Origin: Marthasterias glacialis
Lineage: Eukaryota > Echinodermata > Asteroidea > Forcipulatida > Asteriidae
Length of the DNA: 64,000 bases
Assembly: GCA_911728455.2 (NCBI GenBank)
Contig: OU452226.1
Span: 12,417,938 to 12,481,937 of the forward strand
Direction: 5' to 3'
Positions 37,931 through 47,928 of this stretch are shown one piece after another. The stretch's first letter is position 1. Every line of letters begins with the position of its first letter. Position numbers and translations under genes: made by a program. Below the pieces are notes generated by a model. That model was not told the origin of the DNA. It ran no database searches and worked only from the letters and a program-made list of their open reading frames with translations.

Positions 37931-38476
37931 GAGCAGAGCAGAGCAGAGCAGAGCAGAGCAGAGCAGAGCAGGGCAGGGCAGGGCAGGGCAGGGCAGGGCA
38001 GGGCAGGGCAGGGCAGGGCAGAGCAGGGCAGGGCAGGGCAGGGCAGGGCAGGGCAGGGCAGAACAGAGCAGGGCAGGGCAGGGCAGGGCAGGGCAGGGCA
38101 GGGCAGGGCAGGGCAGGGCAGAGCAGAGCAGGGCAGGGCAGGGCAGGGCAGGGCAGAACAGAACAGAGCAGGGCAGGGCAGGGCAGGGCAGGGCAGGGCA
38201 GAGCAGATCAGGGCAGAGCAGAGCAGGGCAGGGCATGGCAGGGCAGGGCAGAGCAAGGCAGAGCAGGGCAGGGCAGAGCAGGGCAGAGCAGAGCAGAGCG
38301 GAGCGGAGCGGACTGGAGCGGAGCGAAGCAATGCAAAGCAAAGAAGGGCAGGGCATGGCAGGGCAGGGCAGAGCAGAGCAGAGCAGAGCAGAGCAGAGCA
38401 GAGCAGAGCAGAGCAGAGCGGAGCGGACTGGAGCAGAGCGAAGCAATGCAAAGCAAAGAAGTGCAAAGCAAAGAAC
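37931..38476 (+). repeat. GGGCA/GAGCA pentanucleotide minisatellite with higher-order block
   Basis: Roughly one hundred 5-bp units, mainly GGGCA with GAGCA, GAACA and GAGCG variants. Strongly strand-asymmetric: no T on the plus strand over long stretches. A composite block containing GGAGCGGACTGGAGC..GCGAAGCAATGCAAAGC occurs twice about 120 bp apart (about 38296 and 38416). Because the unit is 5 bp, all three frames stay open on each strand, giving spurious frames of up to 217 codons. Confidence 0.95.
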
Positions 38477-38630
38477 TAAATATATATAAATGGATCTGTA
38501 ATCCTTCATCGGAAACTGTAAGTAGAATATCAATGGACGTGTTTTACCCAGAGAGGTTTATAAAATAAAAGACGTTATGGGCCGACTCCCTCCACAGACC
38601 CAGTTCTGCACATCGTTAAAAAATTGTACA

Positions 38631-39318
38631 CATTCGCAGTACAAACGTATACTTATGTGAATGTCCAATATCAAAATAGAAAGCAGACATTCGCTGTACA
38701 AACGTATGTGAATGTCCAATGTCCAATATCAAAATAGAAAGTAGACATTCGTTGTACAAACGTATGTGAATGTCCAATGTCCAATATCAAAATAGAAAGC
38801 AGACATTCGCTGTACAAACGTATGTGAATGTCCAATGTCCAATATCAAAATAGAAAGTAGACATTGGTTGTACAAACGTATGTGAATGTCCAATGTCCAA
38901 TATCAAAATAGAAAGTAGACATTCGTTGTACAAACGTATGTGAATATGTGAATGTCCAATGCCCAATATCAAAATAGAAAGCAGACATTCGCTGTACAAA
39001 CGTATGTGAATGTCCAATGTCCAATATCAAAATAGAAAGTAGACATTGGTTGTACAAACGTATGTGAATGTCCAATGTCCAATATCAAAATAGAAAGTAG
39101 ACATTCGTTGTACAAACGTATGTGAATGTCCAATGTCCAATATCAAAATAGAAAGTAGACATTCGTTGTACAAACGTATGTGAATATGTGAATGTCCAAT
39201 GTCCAATATCAAAATAGAAAGCAGACATTCGCTTTACAAACGTATGTGAATGTCCAATGTCCAATATCAAAATAGAAAGCAGATATTCGCAGTACAAACG
39301 TATGTGTATTTCCAATGG
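38631..39318 (+). repeat. 58-bp satellite array, about 12 units
   Basis: Unit: CATTCG(T/C)TGTACAAACG, TATGTGAATGTCCAATGTCC, AATATCAAAATAGAAAG(T/C)AGA. Two units carry an extra TATGTGAA (66 bp) and the first and last are diverged. Variant positions (CGTTG/CGCTG/GGTTG; GTAGA/GCAGA) recur in a pattern suggesting duplication of a multi-unit block. Minus-strand frames are by-products. Confidence 0.95.
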
Positions 39319-40227
39319 ACCATCCTTTGTTCAACTCTTTGTCCTGACAATCGTGGACCCCATTGTTTTCCTTTGTGATAGCAATCGTGGACCTATTGTC
39401 CCTTCTGTTATTAAGTGCACACAAGTACACACACCCTCACACACACACACACACACACTACACTTTTTGGACCGGGATGGCCTGTATGATCATGTATATC
39501 CCCTTCAGATTTTATCAAGTGTTAAAAAACAATTTTTGACTAATACACTGTATTTGACTAACATTTGAAAGTAAACAATAAATAATAAAAAAAAAAACAT
39601 AAAAGACTGAGTTTACTCACTATGTGAACAACATGTTCATGTATTGTTAATCAAATGTTTTGTTAAAAACAAAATCTCTTTATTGCCTCTGAAAAGAACA
39701 GATGGCGTATGGCACGGTCGAATAAATTGCCTGGTGGGGTGTGTTTATACCACCCCAACTTTTGGATGGCCCTTTTTTATTTCTAGGATTACGAACCCCC
39801 CACCCCCACCCCGAGATTGTATCAAGTGGTTAAAAACAATTTGTCATAATTCAAAACATTTGAAAGTTCACATTCAAGTAAACAAAAATAACAATAGTGA
39901 CAATAATACTAATATATACTGGAAACATGATATAACACGCACAGTGCACATTTGTTTGTGTGTTTTTTATATAAATGTTGATCAAATAAACATATTGTGC
40001 CGTGCAGACACGATTGAACTGTGCTGACAAAGGGTGGATTAAGAAGATGCTCACAAAAAGAGAACAAAAGTAGGCACTAAAAACACACACAGATCAAAAC
40101 TTTGCCTCGAAAGATAATCCAGAAATGCTGAGAATGCATCTAATGGTATTTTAACCCTCAAAACTTTCCCGGTGCCCTTCGGTGGAACACGGACTCCAAG
40201 CCCTTGTTAGCCGCTCAAGGTGTGTGT

Positions 40228-40266
<39 letters not shown>

Positions 40267-41249
40267 TATGCGGTTCCCTAATTTTCACCCAGTTGTTTAA
40301 TCCCCCCAAAAAGTAGCAAAAGTACAGACTACTGAGGCAACACACCCATCAGTCAGTTCGAGCTAATCCTGCCCAAAAGATAACCCAGAAAGACCGAGCT
40401 AGATTTACCAAAAATTCTCACAATTTTCCCGGGGCCGTGGTGGGCTTTGTAATTGTGTGCTGGGCTTGCACTCTTCTGTAATAAAAAAAATGTTAAAATC
40501 AATGTACAAAAGAGCACCAGCACCTTCATCTTTACTTTTTCCTCCTTTGCAACGCTGTAGCAGGGTCGCTCTATACGCTCTTCTCATTGAGTATCCGCCC
40601 CTTACTCTAAATCCTCACTGACAAAAAGCAAAAAAAAAATGACTGCTTGCGTACTTATTTCATGCTTGTAAATTTCATCGAAATTTCATACCGTACACGA
40701 ATTCATACCGAATTTATACACGAATTCATACACGAAGTCACACCGTACACGAATTTACGCCGCTGGCATACAATAAAGATTTTTTTTTTTTTTTTTGTAA
40801 CTGTCATCTCCTCGAGAAAAACAAGCATTATATGTTATACTGGTCACCTTTCACAATTCTTGAAGAATGAAATGAAAAAAAAAAAAAAAAATTAAATGTC
40901 ACTGTCTTGAAGCCACATTTCGTAGTAGAATTGGAGGTTTCATGAGTCACTATTTAACTGATGATTGCACGGTGAGAATTTGTTCACACAAAGCTAATTA
41001 CTTTTTATCAAACGGCCCACGCTTCTAATTTTCAGAGTTGTTGTATGAAAGTGGCTTTGTTGGCAAACTCTTTTCAATGATGTCGAATGTGACTTGATTC
41101 AGTTGAGCGAGAGTTTAATTCCATTAAAAGGCACCCTTGTGGTTACGTACGTAACCCACAGTGTTTTTTCAACTTTCACATCTCAACTTGAGGTTAATGT
41201 CCTAGAAGACAGTGGTACGGTTGCTACTTAAAAAAACAAATGCATTTTA
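39319..41249. other. No gene; microsatellites and short repeats
   Basis: Contains (CA)n at about 39436-39460, (GT)n at 40221-40262, a short tandem of ACACGAATTCATAC words at about 40676-40760, poly-T at 40780-40797 and poly-A at 40875-40890. A partial direct duplication links about 39505-39580 and 39810-39880 (ATCAAGTG.TTAAAAACAATTT). An ATTAAA word on the minus strand near 41113 could serve as a poly(A) signal for the receptor gene upstream, but this is weak. Confidence 0.5.
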
Positions 41250-41350
41250 TCCTTGGATGATTGGGTTTACAGTCCCCTGATGAGTGGGTTTTCCCTTTTT
41301 TTGAGGTTTTCCTCCCACCACATATAAAACTGACATTTTCGTCATCATCT
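41250..41350 (+). mobile_element. SINE body fragment (plus strand)
   Basis: GATTGGGTTTACAGTCCCC, GTGGGTTTTCCCTTTTTTGA and GGTTTTCCTCCCACCAC match the minus-strand SINE at 15605-15845. The tRNA-like head is missing. It lies about 110 bp beyond the receptor stop codon, probably in the 3' UTR. Confidence 0.7.
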
Positions 41351-41457
41351 TATTTACATGGGTATTTTCAGACGTATACGTGTTACAGTGCTCTGGTCAC
41401 TTTTGAGGGTCCGGTGCTTTCACTGCCAGAATTAGACAGATATAAGTGCAATAATTC

Positions 41458-41571
41458 CTAGTTACATTTACACCGAAGCAGATTCAGCATGGCCCGACGG
41501 TAGGTCTTGCTCCCGGCAGCGTAGCACAGTGGATTGAGGGCGCTGTTCAGGTAGACCCAAAATATGCCAGT
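41458..41571 (-). CDS. GPCR exon 2 (TM7 and C-terminus)
   Basis: Starts at ACTGGC directly after the acceptor CAATTTAATCACAAG, which has a pyrimidine-rich run (TTTTCTCCCTCTTTC) before it. Encodes TGIFWVYLNSALNPLCYA, an unmistakable TM7, then a basic 8th helix and the stop TAG. Joining to exon 1 at phase 0 restores the normal TM6-TM7 spacing. Confidence 0.9.
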   Translation of the reverse strand, partial: TGIFWVYLNSALNPLCYAAGSKTYRRAMLNLLRCKCN

Positions 41572-44500
41572 CTTGTGATTAAATTGAAAGAGGGAGAAAA
41601 TTGTGAGTTTTTTTAACGAGGCTCTGGAAGTGCCATCCGACTTGTTGAGATCCTGAGAAAATGTATCGCAGGATACATAATCATTATCGACATAATAAAC
41701 GCAAAATGATGAAATCCGGACATAATTTATCTCGGGATGAAAACATCCTAAGAGTAGGATGTCAACTTCCCAACACAATTTACTCCGCCGGTTGACGAGA
41801 TATATTATGTCAGGAAGTCGTCTTCCTACTTTTAGGATGTCGTCATTCCGGAAGACGACATCCTACTTTCAGGATGTCATCATCCCGACATAAATTATGT
41901 CAGGATGTCGTCATTTTGCGTTTAATATGTCGGCACCCTGCGATAAATTATCTCGGGATCTCAACAAGTCGGATGGCACTTCCAGAGCTCCGTAGTTTTT
42001 ATACCTCCAAGCATAATGAAAGATACACCCACAAGACAGAGCAGTGTAAATACCATTGCTTGAAGACTACTGAATGTCCCACCACTCACCTTAAAATACC
42101 ATCTCTACTGCATGCAATGGAGAGGAAAATAGTTATAGACTTGAGAATAATTTTGCATACAGCCCTCATTTTTTAGTAGCTGGGTCTTTTTGGTTGGGCA
42201 TGCTTGGTCGTAGGCGCGTTAACTGGGTAATTGGCCTCCAACCCATTTAAGAACAGTGATGTTATGCCCTCCATGGTAGCAAATGTATCATGCCAATGTG
42301 TCACCCTTTCTCACTGATAATTACTCATTCTGGAGAAGCCTACGTAACGGACTTTGGCCCTAAGTATGAAGTATTACATTTGACGGCCTGCTGAGATCAA
42401 TTTAGGAAACTGAAATCAAAACAATGTGTTCATCCGTCTTATTGCCAACTTTTCTTTTTATAAGTTGGGATGAGCCAAGAAAATTTGGCTGATGCCGAAC
42501 TCGAATACCGTACGAGCGCTCTGACCAACTGAGCTAACCATCCCGATTTTGGTGGGCGGCTCTGTGCATAAATGAAACTAGTTGGGGTGATGGCCTTAGC
42601 TTTCGACCCAAACCGGACCTTCGTCAGAGGCATAGACAAGCACTGACATAAAAACAGATCCATTCATAGAAAAAAGGGAGGGAATATCGTTATAATATCG
42701 TATACATGTATATTGTTTTCACCCTCGGGTGCACCACTGAAACAGCACAAACTTCCTTATTTCCAAGTTGCTATATTATTTTTTGTTGATCTAAATGTCC
42801 GAAAAAATTCATGTAAAATATTTGCCAAAACTTGTTTGAAGAAAGCTTCACTTTTTAAATTTCTTTATATTTAGTCGATGAACTGTTTTTTTCTGTAAAC
42901 AATTTCTCTGACTGTTTGACTCTGGACATTTTAATAATCGTGGTTTGGCAGTCAGCGAAAAAAAAAACGTAAAGAAAGCAAGATGAAAAAGTTCATACCT
43001 CGACAAAGACTGGTGGAACAGTTCCAGGGCTAACATTCTCGAGTACATTGATGACAGCCCAGGGTGTCCAACTGATTAGCAGGGCTAGTGCGATGAAACT
43101 CATGGTACGGATCGCCTTAGTGTTACCCCTAGACACGGTAGCTCCAGACTGTTGGCGGGGTCTCTTTTGGGCGTTGGGCATGCGGTCTTTCTGTACCGGG
43201 ATTTTATCTTGAACAGTAGGAGAGATTTTGAAAACAGGTGACTTTTCAACCCTGACCTCTCTTTTGATATTGCCGTCAGTGATCGACTTGTCTTCTGTGG
43301 CGTTGATCGCTGGCAATCCTGAAGGGACATCGGTGTGGGCACTTTTGACATCAACTTCAACTGCATCTGGTTGGGCGTCTGCTGTCCCCTCAGCCACACG
43401 GGCAGTCAGAAGTGCGTCATCCCGGCTTGCACTAGGGGAACTACTGGATCTTCTCGGGGGAGTCAGGGAGGCCCCGTCATGGATGGCAGAATTGACTGGT
43501 GTAACCTCATCAGACGGGGAACTAAATAGTGTCATAGGAATCGCAGAATCTAAGTGCTTCTCGTCTTCTCTCTCTGATGATTGACTTGGAAGATGCACAG
43601 TGGCTGCATCTCGGCTCGGGGAGACCTGTTTGGCAGGTAAAACATCTCCAGAACAACCCTCAGTATCTAGAACTGGACGATCAAACTTTTGCAGGGCATT
43701 CTTTACCCCGGGGCAAGTTGGGTGTGCAGCAGGAGGAACTATAGCTGCTGTGTTGTTACACGACGGGATCTGGTTTTCGTCATCTGAAATGTTGATACCC
43801 AAGCGATTGTTCTCTTTTTGCTGGCTCTCGTTCGTATCTCCGGAAATTCTCCCGGTAGCAGAAGCTTTCTCACCCGTCATTTGGCGAGTTTTACCTTGGT
43901 CGTTGACTTGTGGTGGCTGGGAAGTTGTTGGAGTCTCCCGACGTTCCAGGTTCTTCTGCCTTCGTCGGATTGCGATGATCACACGGCTATAAAAGATGAC
44001 CAAGAGGAAACATGGCAACCAGAAAAGAGCAACCTCAAAAGAAATCCGGTACACCAAGTCTTGAGCCAATGGAATAAAGCATTGTTGATCAGTGGGTCTC
44101 TCTCCTTCGCTGGACACCAACCACAGAGTGGTCACCGTGGTTCCCCAGCCAGCAATTGCGGCCCCGTACGCGGGCAGAATCAGCTTGAGAGCCCGGCCCA
44201 GGCTTCGCGAGCGGAGGTGTTTCAAGGGTTCTACCACGGAGTAATGTCGGTCCAGACAGATCACCAAAACCGACAGCACGGACCAGTGGATGAGGACGTT
44301 ATCTAAGATGGCGAAGAGAGCACAGGCTACTTTACCAAACGGCCAGTATCCCAACAACGCCCACACCACAGTCAGAGGCATGTCGATCACCCCGACGGCC
44401 AGATCGGCAACAGCCATACTCAAGAGGAAATAATTGAAGTACATACGCAGAGACCTATTGAAACAAAAAGCGAGAATAACCAACGCATTTTCAAAGACAG

Positions 44501-44663
44501 TGACCAGCGTTAAGACCAAGAAAATGATGATGGGGACAAAGGATCCAGCCGCGGGCGGCAGACTGCTGGGGTGTGGCGGCTGATGATCAAACCCGGGTGA
44601 AGGAATGATGATATCCTCCTGCAGAATTGAAGAGGAACTGTTTTGAAAGACTTCACTCGCCAT
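41458..44663 (-). CDS. Class A aminergic-type G-protein-coupled receptor (two exons)
   Basis: Plasma-membrane receptor coupling an amine-like ligand to G proteins; ligand unknown. CDS is exon 44663-42999 (555 codons) joined to 41571-41458 (37 codons and TAG). The 592-residue product has seven membrane segments: TM1 ~43-67 (N59), TM2 ~77-100 (D87), TM3 ~112-137 (C114, aminergic D121, DRH at 138-140 where DRY is usual), TM4 ~161-183 (W173), C195 in loop 2, TM5 ~207-232 (P217), TM6 ~523-545 (SWTPW, W532, P534), TM7 ~557-574 (Y562, NPLCY). The third cytoplasmic loop is about 285 residues, Ser/Pro/charged, as in muscarinic receptors. The short tail ends in CKC, possibly palmitoylated. Ala follows SWTPW, where muscarinic receptors have Asn, so an ordinary muscarinic receptor is unlikely. 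The start ATG has A at -3 and G at +4, and NSS at residue 8 could be glycosylated. Muscarinic/histamine-like orphan is the safest name. Confidence 0.9.
41616..41992. mobile_element. MITE inside the GPCR intron, 377 bp
   Basis: Left GCTCTGGAAGTGCCATCCGA(CTTGTTGAGATC) and right GGATGGCACTTCCAGAGCTC are inverted repeats of about 35 bp, flanked by TA on both sides (41614-41615, 41993-41994). The interior repeats AGGATGTC / GACATCCT and CATAAATTATGTC-type words many times in both orientations, so the whole element can fold extensively. On the gene's strand it ends about 44 bases before the exon 2 acceptor. Confidence 0.82.
42465..42660 (-). mobile_element. tRNA-derived SINE in the GPCR intron
   Basis: The minus strand reads GGATGGTTAGCTCAGTTGGT(CAGAGCG), an almost perfect tRNA 5' half with Pol III A-box, then GGTATTCGAGTTCGGCATC as a degraded B-box. 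It is preceded by GACGAAGGTCCGGTTTGGGT. It is a repeat, not a functional tRNA gene: the 3' half does not fold back to the acceptor stem. Confidence 0.7.
42999..44663 (-). CDS. GPCR exon 1 (TM1-TM6)
   Basis: Encodes the extracellular N-terminus through TM6 and the third outer loop, ending GTC GAG followed by GTATGA, a good 5' splice site. Reading through would stop within two codons (Val, TGA), which supports splicing. Intron phase is 0. Confidence 0.9.
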
Positions 44664-45203
44664 ATTTTTCTACTTATTCTGTGGTTATTCTCACAATAGT
44701 GTTGAGATCGAGACAGCCAGAGAGACTTTCGTCAGCGTGAGACTCTCCCGGTAACTGTATTGCACGCGAAGTGATGAAGACAATGATTGCGGCCCTCTAG
44801 ACTAATGGTGCCCGAGCTTAATTACCGAAGTCAGTTAGTCGTTAGTCAACGGTTCACCCTGGGAGTTGCGTGGATCGTCTTTTGTGAGATGTAATACCGG
44901 TACGTGTAGAACTGATGTGGGACATCACACAAACTCCCGAATGACGAATACGTCAGGGTTTCTTTTCTTAGAAGTTTGATGATGATTTAGATACCCAAAT
45001 TATTTTGCTATCAATATCAACTCCTTCCTAGTTATTAAGAACTTTTTAAAATTTAGTAAGGTTTAAAGATCATCAAGACTACTCAGTCTACGAAGATTAA
45101 TAACATTGTCAAGATAAAAACGATTGTCTAACCAACATGTCGTTATTGATAAGAAACTTGGGCAATTTTGTTTCAATCCCATCGCTGTGCGTGCATTAAA
45201 CAA
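44664..45203. other. 5' flank of the GPCR gene
   Basis: Region upstream of the receptor start codon on the minus strand. No clear TATA box placed correctly was identified, and I could not determine the transcription start or any upstream noncoding exon. Confidence 0.4.
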
Positions 45204-45332
45204 TAGACCCATACATTAAGCCCCGCCTTTGCTGCATTGACCAATTACGGAGGTGATTGCCCAACAAGGCCAACAAACGCGTTACTGCGTGTGGCGCGCG
45301 TGCGCAATGGGCGGGCTTAATGGTTCGGTCTA
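45204..45332. mobile_element. TAGACC-family MITE, 129 bp
   Basis: Ends TAGACCCATACATTAAGCCC(CGCC) and GGGCGGGCTTAATGGTTCGG(TCTA) are imperfect inverted repeats bounded by TA. The interior has GCGCGC-rich and CGCGTTACTGCG words. Noncoding. Confidence 0.75.
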
Positions 45333-45340
45333 TTATTATA

Positions 45341-45373
45341 ACTAGCGGGAAACCCGTGCGGGGTCCCGCTAGT
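45341..45373. repeat. Perfect hairpin ACTAGCGGGA/TCCCGCTAGT
   Basis: Ten-base perfect stem with a 13-base GC-rich loop (AACCCGTGCGGGG), lying nine bases after the MITE at 45204. I associate such ACTAGCGGGA..CCCG hairpins with dispersed repeats in invertebrates, but the family is not identified here. Confidence 0.5.
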
Positions 45374-46190
45374 TTAGTGAAACGGGGGTGGTTTGTACAC
45401 TGAATAATTTACACCTGTTTTACATTAAGCACTGTCGACAGCCTCTTGAAGATTTATACAATGACAACAGTAAAGTCAACAACATGAAATAATATTCTGC
45501 GCTCCCCCCTTCTCGCGATCCCCTATCTCCCATTTCCTTGTGCTCCCGTCCCGTGTTCCTGCCCCGACCCCGTTTTTTTAGTTTAAAAAAAAATAAAAAA
45601 AATCTTACTAAGAGTTGTCGGTTCTTTAAAACAAAATGTTTTTATTTTTTTCTGTATAATAAATTTAACATGTTATAGTAACAGTCACATTTTATTGGCG
45701 TCTGTTTAATGCTTTTTTCCTTTTTTGTTTGACCTCTATTTAACTATAAAAAAATGGAGAACAACCAATATAGTAATATTTCTGTATTGTATTGGGTTTT
45801 TTTAAGGAGGTCTTCTTGGTAAATTTCGGCAAAAGTGTATTCAATTTCTTTTTCATGGGTTCGAATTAAAGTGTTTTTGCCAGATCAGTTGTTCCTGTCT
45901 CAAATTCAGATTTCATGCATTATATTTCGTTTAGTGTCATCCTTTAGCCATGGGTTCATTTTAGCATACCATTCAATTTAGCCAACCTGGTTCGCCTGGA
46001 AAAGCTCATGCGAATTTGAATGCTGTTTTGTTGAATGTTATTTACCAAGAAAACCTAAAACAAATGAAAATGAGAGTGGGGAAAAAAGAAGACTGTCAAT
46101 TCATGGTTGTTTTTCTTAACATTTTGAAAGTTTGTGTTATTAAACAGCAAATCTCACCATTTTAGTTTGTATTATACATACATACACCCT
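45374..46190. other. No gene seen
   Basis: AT-rich DNA, C/T-rich near 45500-45570. No exon supported. Confidence 0.4.
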
Positions 46191-46195
46191 GACCG

Positions 46196-46450
46196 ACGAC
46201 CTACAGACAGACAGACAGACAGATATACAAATAAACAAACAAACAAACAAACAAACAAACAAACCAACGAAATTCCTTTTTTACATCCCTGTGGAGACAT
46301 ATTTTGTTCTTTCGTCCCTGTATTAGCATCCTCCCATAGACTTTGTACATAAAATCTCCTGTGGAGCATCCCTCTCTTTGTGGAGAACAATTATTCTTGC
46401 CTTTCCCTTTTGTTCTAAGACTCCACAAGGCAGTGACTATGTGTGCACAC
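46196..46450. repeat. (CAGA)n(CAAA)n tract plus dispersed repeat (copy 2)
   Basis: Microsatellite at about 46200-46263 followed by TTTACATCCCTGTGGAGAC, CATCCTCCCATAGACTTTGT, CCTGTGGAGCATCCCTCTCT and GACTCCACAAGGCAGTGACT. Same order as at 14690-14870. Confidence 0.75.
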
Positions 46451-46559
46451 CCCACACAACATAAAGCAGCATAAGAGCAGCGTATAATAAAAACAAATAC
46501 GTGCCGGGGTATCCTACCTAAGTTTGTGCAGAGATGTTTTTTTAACATAATTTTACGCA

Positions 46560-46690
46560 CGTCTCGAAAGTCCCGAGAGGGACCTGCGAAATCGCAACAG
46601 TAGTGAACCCCAATAACGCAACGCGCGACCCTTAGTGAACACTGACGTCACACAGCAACGCGCGGCCTTTACACAGCAACGCGCCGCCCA
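46560..46690. repeat. Short GCAACGCGC-rich cluster
   Basis: The word CAACGCGC recurs about three to four times (for example ACGCAACGCGCGACCC, CAGCAACGCGCGGCC, CAGCAACGCGCCGCCC), interleaved with a CACTGACGTCAC word. CpG-rich in an otherwise AT-rich stretch. Confidence 0.55.
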
Positions 46691-46806
46691 TAACAGAGGG
46701 AAAAAAACATGAAAACACTTTTTTAAATCTTTTTTCCCATATATTTGGCAACTCTTGGCGGATGTTGTTCATTTATAGTTTATTAGTTTAGTACTAGCGC
46801 CCCAGC

Positions 46807-47580
46807 TTGAAACATGTAGTAACTGCAACGGTCAGGTGGATTTAAAACACCTCTGTTAAACACTTGGAGAAGACAGTAGGCGATTTTGAGCAATTCTGTT
46901 GCGTCTAAGGCCTTTTTCTTTAAGGTGAAATAAAATGCATTTATTTGTACTCACGATCATTTTCTGTCCTCCAAATGAATGATTTTTAGGGCCTTTGACA
47001 ACCCTGCCGTTACAATTGCCGTTATTATTACTAATGTCACGACTGTTTCCTTTTCTTAAAAAAAAACCGCATTAACGCTGCGGGGATTGCCTGTTCGCTG
47101 ATGCGCCCGGACTTGCATATTGTTTTGCGCAGTCAAACACAGGATACCAGCTCTGTAGCGTCAACGACCCCCACAATGGCAACATTGTACCAGGGTGCGC
47201 TCTGCCAATCATGACCAATGGGACTTTGTGGGGGTCGTTGACTGGTATCCTGTGTTGACTGCGCAAAACAATATGCAAGTCCGGGCATCAGCGAACACAC
47301 AATCCCCGCAGCGTTAACACGACTGTTTTCAAGTAAGGAAACAGTCGTAACATAAGTAATAAAAATGGCAATTGTAACGGCAGGGTTGTCAGAGGCCCTA
47401 AAAAAAATCGATTTGGAGGACAGAAAATGATCATGAGTACAATTAAATATATTTTATTTCATCTTAAATACTTGGAGAAGCCAAAAGGCGATTTTCAAGC
47501 AATTCTATTGAGTCCGAGATCGTTTTTTTAACAGAGGTGTTTTAAATCCACCTGACCGTTGCAGTTACTACATGTTTCAA
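46807..47580. mobile_element. 774-bp foldback element with one flipped internal block
   Basis: Arms of roughly 370 bp are inverted repeats: TTGAAACATGTAGTAACTGC on the left matches the reverse complement of GCAGTTACTACATGTTTCAA on the right, and pairing continues through GACAACCCTGCCGTTACAAT to the centre near 47190. Within the arms, a block of about 50 bp (46861-46910 and 47468-47516) is in the same orientation in both instead of inverted. No open frame of note. No target duplication recognised. Confidence 0.85.
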
Positions 47581-47928
47581 GGATCTTGGTGGACTGAAAT
47601 GACGAGAGACTGATACATATATGGCACAAAGACCTTTTGTAAGTGCAGCTTTTTCACTGAAAAGTCTACAAGATGGGGATAGTTTTTATCAATTGGCTTG
47701 AAGGCAAAAAGTGCAAGAAATTGTGTCTTGAAGAATTGAGTTGACAAGTAAATTACAGCAGGATGGTAGTGCAGAAGATTCGACTTTGGTTTCAGTCATT
47801 TCAACTGGTCGTTGTCCCACGTTTTTCACGAAAACAACACACAATGCAAATATGCACATAGTGATTAAAAATTGATTAAATGCTGACACATGAATTGGTC
47901 CCAATTTATAGACAGTGGAACTCAAGGA

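Noticed and set aside
37909-38568. Frames of up to 217 codons on both strands
   Set aside because: All three frames per strand are open because the unit is 5 bp and lacks stops; repetitive Gly-Arg-Ala-Gln or Cys-Ser-Ala-Leu runs are not a protein family.
38631-39318. CRISPR-like regular array
   Set aside because: Units are head-to-tail with no unique spacers; it is a satellite in animal DNA.
42480-42550. Functional tRNA gene on the minus strand
   Set aside because: The A-box half is good, but the B-box is degraded, the acceptor stem does not close, and it continues into a SINE body.
43228-44306. Antisense frames of 118, 130 and 162 codons opposite the receptor
   Set aside because: They mirror the well-supported receptor exon and show no motifs; long antisense frames over GC-rich coding DNA are common.
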